NCBI RefSeq assembly: GCF_001597745.1 | Contig: NZ_LUHJ01000076.1 | Location: 45,732-105,929 of the forward strand | Direction of reading: 5' to 3' | From: Anabaena sp. 4-3 | GTDB lineage: Bacteria > Cyanobacteriota > Cyanobacteriia > Cyanobacteriales > Nostocaceae | DNA: 60,198 nucleotides | In this document: positions 54,153 to 60,198 of the stretch, one piece after another | Numbering within the stretch: position 1 is the first letter of the stretch | Layout: the number at the start of each line of letters is the position of its first letter | Program-made: the position numbers and the translations under genes | The notes under the pieces: generated by a model | What the model was told of the DNA's origin: nothing | Database searches by the model: none | Seen by the model: only the letters and a program-made list of their open reading frames with translations

Positions 54153-55514
54153 CTAGACGTTGACTGTCAGCCTATTTTCTTTGGGCTGGTAATGACTGCT
54201 ATTGTTAACATTTTTGACTCCCGCAGCAGCTTCTTGCCCTGTAATTAATCTCGCTCCACGATTACGAGTCAAATAATTCCATGCCCACTGAATCGTAACT
54301 ACTAACTTATTGTCAAACTCAATGAGGAAGTAGATATGAATTACTAGCCAGAATAACCACGCAAAGAAGCCTTTCAACTTGATAAAGCCTAAGTCTACAA
54401 CGGCTGCATTCTGCCCAATCATTGCTAAACTACCGTAATCGGTGTATTTGAATGCTGGCAAAGTTTGACCTTGTTGGCGTTTTTGAATTAATGTGGCGAC
54501 ATATTCACCTTCTTGTTTGGCGACTGGTGCAACGCCAGGAAGGGGTTTACCGTTTTGGTGCGAGAAGTGAGCTAAATCCCCAACTACGAAAATATTGTTA
54601 TGTCCCTTAATACTTAAGTCTGGTTCTACAATAACTCGTCCGGCGCGATCGCATTCTGCACCTGTGCGTTGTGCTAATACTTTACCCATTGGGGAAGCTT
54701 GCACACCCGCAGCCCATAATACAGTCTTAGAGGCAATTTCTTTAACTTCATCGCCTTGTTTAAAGGTAACAATATCATTTTCAATATTCGTTACCAAAGT
54801 TTTGGTCTTGACATCCACACCTAAATCTTGTAAGGATGCTTGCGCTACTTGTGATAATTCTGGCGCGAAAGGTGGCAGAACTCGATCTAATCCTTCTAGG
54901 AGAATAACTTGCGCTTCTTTGGTGTCGATGTTGCGGAAATCTTGTTTCAGGGTTTGGTATGCTAATTCAGCGATCGCACCCGCTAATTCTACCCCGGTAG
55001 GGCCACCACCCACAATCAAGAAAGTCAACCAAGCTCGCCGTTTGGCTGGATCTTTTTCCTTCTCTGCCGCTTCAAAGGCTGTAAAAATTCGCCGACGCAT
55101 TTCAATCGCATCTTCTACAGTCTTCAACCCCGGCGCGTATTCTTCCCAATTATCTTTACCAAAATACGAATGCTTCGCACCAGTGGCCACAATTAAAGTA
55201 TCGTAAGGAATTTTCTCATCTCCCATGACCACTTGTTGCGCTTCTGGGTCGATATCGTTCACTTCTCCTAACAATACTTTTGTATTCTTGCTCTTGCTCA
55301 ATACGGCACGCAAAGGCGAGGAAATATCGGCTGGTGATAGCGTTCCGGTGGCGACTTGGTAAAGAAGTGGCTGAAATAGGTGAAAGTTACGTTTGTCAAT
55401 TAGGGTAACTTCTACCTTCGCTTTAGCAAGTGCTTTTGCCGCATAAAGTCCACCAAAACCACCTCCAACAATCACGACTTGGTGCGGTGGGTTGTTGTCA
55501 AGTGCATCTACCAT
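54153..55514 (-). CDS. Type II NADH dehydrogenase (NDH-2), copy 2
   Basis: 453 residues from the Met at 55514 (MVDALDNNPPHQVV). This start was chosen because the paralogue begins MVASLKKNPPHQVV after the same ACAAGGAAA leader; the longer frame would add 15 residues. Motifs are as in copy 1: VVIVGGGFGGLYAAKAL, LIVGGGPTGVELAGAIAELA, GHNNIFVVGDLAHF and the hydrophobic tail (FFAWLFWLVIHIYFLIEF). The two proteins are alike along their whole length, most different around the middle sheet and at the C-terminus. Probably a tandem duplication with partly separate regulation. Confidence 0.92.
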   Translation of the reverse strand: MVDALDNNPPHQVVIVGGGFGGLYAAKALAKAKVEVTLIDKRNFHLFQPLLYQVATGTLSPADISSPLRAVLSKSKNTKVLLGEVNDIDPEAQQVVMGDEKIPYDTLIVATGAKHSYFGKDNWEEYAPGLKTVEDAIEMRRRIFTAFEAAEKEKDPAKRRAWLTFLIVGGGPTGVELAGAIAELAYQTLKQDFRNIDTKEAQVILLEGLDRVLPPFAPELSQVAQASLQDLGVDVKTKTLVTNIENDIVTFKQGDEVKEIASKTVLWAAGVQASPMGKVLAQRTGAECDRAGRVIVEPDLSIKGHNNIFVVGDLAHFSHQNGKPLPGVAPVAKQEGEYVATLIQKRQQGQTLPAFKYTDYGSLAMIGQNAAVVDLGFIKLKGFFAWLFWLVIHIYFLIEFDNKLVVTIQWAWNYLTRNRGARLITGQEAAAGVKNVNNSSHYQPKENRLTVNV

Positions 55515-55984
55515 AAGAAAATTTCCTTGTGTTACGGGTGCTGTAACTATTCTTAACAAATTTGTATCAAAATTGTCACAAATTTTTCTGTTCAGTCTGC
55601 ACAGATGAAAAAATTGTGAAAGTAATTAAAACTACGTTTTATAGGTGATTAACTATACATGAATCATCTGGTTATGTTTCTCTACTATTCATCTGCTAGG
55701 GTTTGCGGCTTTATGCAAGTGTAATTAAAAATTTTTACGCACACTACAACATAGAGGCTGAGTATCTATGTTGACAAAGCCAATACTAAATATTACATTA
55801 AGAAATGTGAATTTGTAAATTTACAAAAATTTAATTTTTCAGCGATCGCTCAGAGAGAAAGCGATAAATCAGGACAATATCGGCTAAAAGCTTAACCTTG
55901 ATTCATTTTGCTTATAAGTTCTTGACGAACATCTCAAACTGAGTTTTACTAAAAATAACGAGCGTTCGATATAAAAAAGACATT
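55515..55984. other. 470-bp divergent intergenic region
   Basis: Lies between NDH-2 copy 2 (minus) and the TetR gene (plus) and should hold the promoters of both. AT-rich. A HIP1-like GCGATCGC is near 55842. A possible plus-strand promoter and operator are listed separately. No gene seen. Confidence 0.6.
55921..55975 (+). promoter_or_regulatory. Possible tetR promoter and operator
   Basis: CTTGACG (55921-55927) could be a -35 box with a TTTACT-like -10 about 17 bases later. Downstream, AACGA-GCGT-TCGAT is an imperfect short palindrome within 30 bases of the TetR start codon, where an autoregulatory operator would be expected. Only a visual match. Confidence 0.3.
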
Positions 55985-56569
55985 ATGCCCAAAGTTGTTG
56001 ATCATGAGCAATACCGCAAAGAACTGCTCGGCAAGTGTTTTGATTTATTTGCCTCTAAAAGCTATGGTTCGATTACCATGAGGGAAATTGCTCAAGGCTT
56101 AAACGTTTCCACAGGAACGTTATATCATTACTTCCCTAGTAAACAGGCTTTGTTTGAGCAATTAGTAGAAGAAATTAGCCAGCGAGATGTGAGTGCAGCC
56201 TTAGCGGAGATGGGCGGTGCAAAAACTGTAGAAGCGGCGATGACAGCCTTGGGCAGATATTTAGTAAAAAACCAAGATTACTTTATTAAGTGGACTTATA
56301 TTTGGGTTGATTTTTGTCAGCATCAAGACATAGATGAATTACGCAATAATCATGTATTCAAGCGTGCAAATAGAAATTATCAGCAAGCAGTTTGTGAGTT
56401 ATTAGGTGTACAAGATACAGCCTTAGCTACCTTTGTATTGAGCTTGGTGAATGGCTTAATTTTAGAAAAGTTGTGGTGTAATGAAACGATTGATTTTGTT
56501 GAGCAATGTACATTGCTGGGCAAAATGATCACGGCTTATTTAGGGCAGAGGCTAGAGGTTAGAAATTAG
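55985..56569 (+). CDS. TetR/AcrR family transcriptional regulator
   Basis: 194 residues. N-terminal helix-turn-helix at about 26-58 (ITMREIAQGLNVSTGTLYHYFPSKQALFEQLVEE in total pattern; key block VSTGTLYHYFPSK). The C-terminal ligand domain is all-helical and variable. It is followed after about 120 bp by a devBCA-type export operon on the same strand, so it probably controls that exporter in response to an unknown ligand, as in other TetR-efflux pairs. Confidence 0.9.
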   Translation: MPKVVDHEQYRKELLGKCFDLFASKSYGSITMREIAQGLNVSTGTLYHYFPSKQALFEQLVEEISQRDVSAALAEMGGAKTVEAAMTALGRYLVKNQDYFIKWTYIWVDFCQHQDIDELRNNHVFKRANRNYQQAVCELLGVQDTALATFVLSLVNGLILEKLWCNETIDFVEQCTLLGKMITAYLGQRLEVRN

Positions 56570-56692
56570 AAGCTTTTTGATAAGTTAGGTGATTTCGTGG
56601 GCATCATAAAAAATACTCTGTGTCTTGGTGTGGAAAAGTTATTTAGCACAGAGGGATAGAAATACAACAAAATCATGTTTATAGAGGGGAAT

Positions 56693-57985
56693 ATGAGTCA
56701 AAAAGTGTTATTTAAAGGAACAAATCAAGGGTTAATTGCATTAGTAATGGCAGCTACGGCTGTGACTGGTGGCATGATTTTTTATGTAGTTTCTCAGTTT
56801 GGGTACATTGGCAAAACTGCGGCATCAGATACTAATTTCCAAGCGGAAGCTAGCGCACCGAAAGTTACAGCTTTAGGTAGATTAGAACCGGAAACAGAAG
56901 TAATTAAACTATCTGCACCCTTAGCTTTAGATGGCGATCGCGTGGCTAAAATTCTTGTAGCAGAAGGTGATACTGTCAACTCTGGAGAAGTCATTGCAAT
57001 TTTAGATTCTCAAGCCCGTTTGAAAACTGCTGTACTGCAAGCCCAAAAACAGGTAAAAGTCGCCCAAGCTAAACTCAATCAAGTGAAAGCCGGAGCTAAA
57101 AGTGGCGATATCTTAGCACAGCAAGCCAGTATAGAACGCTTACAGGCGCAATCGCAAGGAGATATTACAGCACAACAAGAAACCATTGCTCGGATTGAGG
57201 CACAATGGCAAGGAGACAGAATCGCCCAAACCGCCACGATTAGAAAGCTAGAAGCAGAATTAAAAAACGCCGAAGCAGAATACAAACGTTATCAACAATT
57301 GTATGCAGAAGGGGCGATTTCTAACTCTGCCTTTGATAGTAAACGCTTGAGTGTAGAAACCGCCAAAGAGCAATTAGACGAAGCCAAAGCTATACTTAAC
57401 CGGATAAACGCCACCGCCAGCAAACAACTAGCAGAAGCGAAAGTTGCACTCAACCGGATAAACGCCACCAGTACAAAGCAAGTCAGGGAAGCGAAAGCCA
57501 CACTCACCAGTATTGCAGAAGTGCGTCCTGTAGATGTGCAAGCAGCGCAAGCAGAAGTTGAGGAAGCGATCGCCTCACTCAAACGTGCAGAAGCAGACCT
57601 AGAAGCAGCTGACATCAAAGCACCAATAGCGGGACAAATTCTCAAAATTCATACAAGAGTCGGCGAAAAAATCAGCGACAACGGCATTGCAGACTTAGCC
57701 CAAACTGAGCAAATGATTGCGGTAGCGGAAGTCTATCAATCTGACATCAGCAAAGTCAAACTAGGACAAACCGCCACAATTACCGGACAAGCCTTTGCGG
57801 GAGAACTGCGTGGTAAAGTGTCTCATATTGGCTTGCAAGTCAACCGCCAAAACGTATTTAGCAACCAACCAGGAGAAAACCTCGACAGCCGAGTAATAGA
57901 AGTTAAAATTCGCCTGACTCCTGAAGACAGCAAAAAAGTTGCAGGTTTAACTAACTTGCAAGTGCAAACAGCAATTGAATTATAA
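56693..57985 (+). CDS. devB: DevB-type membrane fusion protein (HlyD family)
   Basis: 430 residues from the Met at 56693 (MSQKVLFKG), chosen for the AGAGGGGA ribosome-binding site just upstream; an ATG at 56675 would add six residues. One N-terminal membrane helix (about 14-37), a lipoyl/barrel part (VTALGRLEPETEVIKLSAP and DGDRVAKILVAEGDTVNSGEVIAIL), a long coiled coil rich in Gln, Ala and Glu (about 100-290) with internally similar stretches (LNRINAT repeated), and a second lipoyl half (DIKAPIAGQILKIHTRVGEKI). With DevC and DevA it forms an ABC exporter that joins an outer-membrane TolC-like channel. Related to the heterocyst glycolipid exporter, but several paralogues exist, so this is probably a drug or lipid exporter under TetR control. 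Confidence 0.88.
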   Translation: MSQKVLFKGTNQGLIALVMAATAVTGGMIFYVVSQFGYIGKTAASDTNFQAEASAPKVTALGRLEPETEVIKLSAPLALDGDRVAKILVAEGDTVNSGEVIAILDSQARLKTAVLQAQKQVKVAQAKLNQVKAGAKSGDILAQQASIERLQAQSQGDITAQQETIARIEAQWQGDRIAQTATIRKLEAELKNAEAEYKRYQQLYAEGAISNSAFDSKRLSVETAKEQLDEAKAILNRINATASKQLAEAKVALNRINATSTKQVREAKATLTSIAEVRPVDVQAAQAEVEEAIASLKRAEADLEAADIKAPIAGQILKIHTRVGEKISDNGIADLAQTEQMIAVAEVYQSDISKVKLGQTATITGQAFAGELRGKVSHIGLQVNRQNVFSNQPGENLDSRVIEVKIRLTPEDSKKVAGLTNLQVQTAIEL

Positions 57986-58027
57986 GAAATAGGGAATAGG
58001 GAGTAGGGAACAGAAGAGAGAATTATT

Positions 58028-58091
58028 TCCCAATGCCCAATCCCCAATGCCCAATCCCCAATGCCCAATCCCCAATCCCCAATCCCCAATT
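58028..58091. repeat. Tandem repeat CCCAATGCCCAATCC in the devC leader
   Basis: Eight to nine units of CCCAATG or CCCAATC run up to the base before the devC start codon. They keep an open frame in phase with devC (an extra 15 codons from an ATG at 58047), but this is repeat sequence and not part of the protein. No Shine-Dalgarno sequence is left upstream of devC. Confidence 0.85.
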
Positions 58092-59258
58092 ATGTTATCT
58101 AAAATTTTGCGGAAAACGCCGCTAGCATGGCGGCAATTAATGAAAGAAAAAACACGCCTAGCGGTAGCGGTGGCAGGTATTACCTTTGCGGATATGCTGA
58201 TGTTTATTCAGTTGGGATTTGAAAGTGCGCTGTTTGATGCTGCTATACAACCCCATCGGAATTTACAAGCGGATTTGGTGCTAATTAATCCGCAATTTCA
58301 AACATTATTTTCAGTGAAAAGTTTTTCGAGAGAGCGACTTTATCAAACACTAGGTTATGAAGGCGTGCAGTCAGTCAGTTCATTGTATATTGGTACTGGA
58401 CAATGGCGTAATCCTGAAACCCGACAGGATAGAGCTATCTTAGTTTGGGGTATTGATCCAACGACATCTGTATTTAAGTTTCCCGAAGTGAAAAGAAACC
58501 AGGATGGGATTAAACAATTAAATCAGGTGTTATTTGATCAAGCAGGTCGTCCTGAATACGGTGCGGTTGGTGATATATTTCAAAAAACAGGTAAATTTCC
58601 CACAGAACTGAATAATATAGCCGTTAATGTTAAAGGCGTATTTAGTAACGGTGCATCCTTTGCGGCTGATGGTAATGTTATCGTTAGTGATTCTACGTTT
58701 TTAAGACTATTTCCAGAACGTAAAGCAGACAGAATCGAAGTAGGGTTAATTACTTTAAAACCGGGTGCAGATGTAGAAAAAGTGCGATCGCAACTAGCCG
58801 CAGGTTTACCCAATGATGTGAGAGTCTTGACACCAGAAGGCTTTGCCCAAACGGAAAAAGAATACTGGGCTAACGGTACAGGTATCGGTTTTATTTTCGG
58901 CTTGGGTACGGTAGTAGGGTTTATTGTCGGCATTGTGATTGTATACCAGATTCTTTACTCTGATGTGTCTGACCATTTGCCAGAATACGCCACCCTCAAA
59001 GCAATGGGTTACACAGACGGTTATTTACTCATAGCCCTACTACAAGAAGCTTTATTATTAGCCTTCTTTGGATATCTTCCCGCCTTCATTCTTTCCTTTG
59101 GATTATATCAAGTCACCTACGCTGCTACTATGTTGCCCATTGCCATGAAATTAGACCGGGCAATCAATGTATTTATTCTGACTATTATCATGTGTAGTGT
59201 TTCGGGTGCGATCGCCATGCGAAAACTACGTTCTGCTGACCCAGCCGACGTATTTTAG
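58092..59258 (+). CDS. devC: DevC-type ABC transporter permease (FtsX-like)
   Basis: 388 residues from the ATG at 58092; the 15 codons before it are tandem repeat. The protein opens with MLSKILRKTPLAWRQLMKEK, then a first membrane helix (about 22-40), a large extracytoplasmic MacB-like domain, and three further helices (FIFGLGTVVGFIVGIVIVYQ; LLIALLQEALLLAFFGYLPAF; and one near the C-terminus) ending in LRSADPADVF, the usual DevC tail. This is the permease of the DevBCA exporter. Lies between devB and devA. Confidence 0.9.
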   Translation: MLSKILRKTPLAWRQLMKEKTRLAVAVAGITFADMLMFIQLGFESALFDAAIQPHRNLQADLVLINPQFQTLFSVKSFSRERLYQTLGYEGVQSVSSLYIGTGQWRNPETRQDRAILVWGIDPTTSVFKFPEVKRNQDGIKQLNQVLFDQAGRPEYGAVGDIFQKTGKFPTELNNIAVNVKGVFSNGASFAADGNVIVSDSTFLRLFPERKADRIEVGLITLKPGADVEKVRSQLAAGLPNDVRVLTPEGFAQTEKEYWANGTGIGFIFGLGTVVGFIVGIVIVYQILYSDVSDHLPEYATLKAMGYTDGYLLIALLQEALLLAFFGYLPAFILSFGLYQVTYAATMLPIAMKLDRAINVFILTIIMCSVSGAIAMRKLRSADPADVF

Positions 59259-59260
59259 CT

Positions 59261-59300
59261 TTTAGTCATTAGTGATTAGTCATTAGTCATTAGTTATTAG
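59261..59300. repeat. Heptanucleotide repeat TTAGTCA / TTAGTTA
   Basis: Five to six copies of the 7-bp unit between devC and devA, the same family as the block at 53935-53988. Confidence 0.85.
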
Positions 59301-59330
59301 CTTTTCTGTCTTCCAATCCCCCATTAAACA

Positions 59331-60083
59331 ATGCTGCAAGAATTTATACCAGTCAATTCGGAATCGACATTTTCAACTTCAGAACCTGTGATTGCTGTGC
59401 AGAACCTCAATCATTATTTTGGTTCAGGTGGGTTACGTAAACAAGTCTTATTTGACATTAATTTAGAGATTCAAGCCGGGGAAATTGTGATTATGACAGG
59501 CCCTTCTGGCTCAGGGAAAACAACGCTGTTAACTCTCATGGGTGGCTTGCGTTCGGCGCAAGAAGGGAGTTTAAAAATATTAGGCCAGGAAATCTGCGGT
59601 GCGAGTAAACAAAAGTTAACTAAATTGCGTCGCCAGATAGGTTATATTTTCCAGGCGCATAACTTGATGACATTTTTAACAGCTAAAGAAAACGTGCGAA
59701 TGTCACTGGAATTGCATGATCAGTATTTAAATGATGATATCAACGGCAAGGCGATCGCCATGTTAGAGACAGTAGGATTAGGCGAGCGTGTAAATTACTA
59801 CCCTGAAAACTTATCTGGTGGGCAGAAACAACGAGTTGCGATCGCCCGTGCTTTAGTCAGCCATCCTAAAATTGTCTTAGCCGACGAACCCACAGCCGCA
59901 CTCGATAAAAAATCTGGACGCGACGTTGTAGAACTAATGCAGAAACTAGCCAAAGAACAAGGCTGTACAATTTTGCTTGTCACCCACGACAACCGCATTT
60001 TAGATATTGCTGACCGAATTATTTATATGGAAGATGGTCAACTCAAAACCGACGATGTAGATATTGCTACCACAATGCACTAA
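59331..60083 (+). CDS. devA: DevA-type ABC transporter ATP-binding protein
   Basis: 250 residues. Walker A GPSGSGKTTLL (about 57-67), Q-loop IFQAHNL, signature LSGGQKQRVAIARAL (about 164-178), Walker B IVLADEPTAALD (about 182-193), and the switch His in LLVTHD. The family is MacB/LolD-like, as expected for DevA. It powers the DevBCA exporter and ends 47 bp before a miniature inverted-repeat element. Confidence 0.93.
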   Translation: MLQEFIPVNSESTFSTSEPVIAVQNLNHYFGSGGLRKQVLFDINLEIQAGEIVIMTGPSGSGKTTLLTLMGGLRSAQEGSLKILGQEICGASKQKLTKLRRQIGYIFQAHNLMTFLTAKENVRMSLELHDQYLNDDINGKAIAMLETVGLGERVNYYPENLSGGQKQRVAIARALVSHPKIVLADEPTAALDKKSGRDVVELMQKLAKEQGCTILLVTHDNRILDIADRIIYMEDGQLKTDDVDIATTMH

Positions 60084-60130
60084 ACTTATCACCTTTAGGA
60101 CTTAGGCAAGTGTGATTATGAAACTTTCTT

Positions 60131-60196
60131 GTAGGGTGCGTCAGAGCAGATTATTCTGTAACAATTAACAGATTTTTGACATCTGACGCACCCTAC
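60131..60196. mobile_element. Miniature inverted-repeat element (66 bp)
   Basis: Perfect 15-bp terminal inverted repeats, GTAGGGTGCGTCAGA (60131-60145) and TCTGACGCACCCTAC (60182-60196), flank a 36-bp AT-rich centre with no coding capacity. The ends match the two tandem copies at 41376-41516. Probably a non-autonomous mobile or hairpin-forming repeat. Confidence 0.75.
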
Positions 60197-60198
60197 TA

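Noticed and set aside
54595-55206. 203-codon frame opposite NDH-2 copy 2, and a similar 135-codon frame opposite copy 1
   Set aside because: Both are antisense shadows of conserved FAD/NAD-binding sequence; Ser/Pro-rich with no independent features.
58047-58091. N-terminal extension of DevC (PNPQCPIPNPQSP)
   Set aside because: It is translated tandem repeat; conserved DevC sequence begins at the ATG at 58092.

Overview
The window looks like a filamentous, Nostoc-like cyanobacterium. The evidence is the dense scatter of the HIP1 octamer (GCGATCGC), heptanucleotide tandem repeats between genes, phytochrome/cyanobacteriochrome-type GAF domains, a Tll0287-like haem sensor, a devBCA-type exporter and family-level resemblance of the housekeeping genes to cyanobacterial ones. 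No rRNA, tRNA or CRISPR array was seen.

Layout. 1-5.4 kb: MltA-type lytic transglycosylase with a small upstream partner, a Ser/Thr kinase, an orphan haem-binding HAMP sensor and a divergent PhnD-like binding protein. 5.4-40.7 kb: about 35 kb of genes all on the minus strand, forming one biosynthetic gene cluster (read from 40.7 kb downwards). 40.7-42.2 kb: gene-free region with nested repeats and probably the cluster promoter. 42.2-44.9 kb: large GAF sensor histidine kinase. 45-47.7 kb: IS200/IS605-like ends, a NADAR protein, a decayed DUF2243 gene and a DraG-like ADP-ribosylglycohydrolase. 48-50.7 kb: GlcF/GlcE glycolate oxidase subunits. 50.9-52.1 kb: two small unknown hydrophobic proteins. 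52.4-55.5 kb: two NDH-2 paralogues. 56-60 kb: TetR regulator and a devBCA-type ABC exporter.

The cluster. NRPS 1 (2874 aa) reads FkbM methyltransferase / FkbH glyceryl-loading domain - PCP - sulfotransferase - C - A - PCP - E. It should start a peptide with an O-methylated, sulfated glyceric acid followed by a D-configured hydrophobic residue; an APS kinase in the cluster can supply PAPS for the sulfate. A prephenate decarboxylase (BacA/AerD type), a bicupin isomerase (BacB/AerE type), an atypical SDR (BacG/AerF type) and a second SDR form the route from prephenate to a reduced bicyclic imino acid. NRPS 2 (C-A-PCP-C-PCP) has a proline-like specificity code that fits such a residue. This is the logic of the aeruginosin family, most like its sulfoglyceryl members (dysinosin, suomilide, banyaside). 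On top of that come an isoprenoid set (type 2 IPP isomerase, a class I isoprenoid-fold protein, a double-Rieske oxygenase, a SnoaL-like protein), a glycosyltransferase, and a DltABCD-like acyl-transfer cassette (stand-alone A domain, PCP, MBOAT, SGNH protein) that probably esterifies the product or its sugar. Exporters (EamA, MFS, ABC) and a family-5 binding protein complete it.

Least described by precedent known to me: the Dlt-like cassette inside an NRPS cluster with an A domain lacking the amino-anchoring Asp; the Rieske fusion in which one half keeps the Fe-S cluster and the other keeps the catalytic iron site; and the FkbM domain nested inside the FkbH protein. Product identity is inference; no database search was possible.
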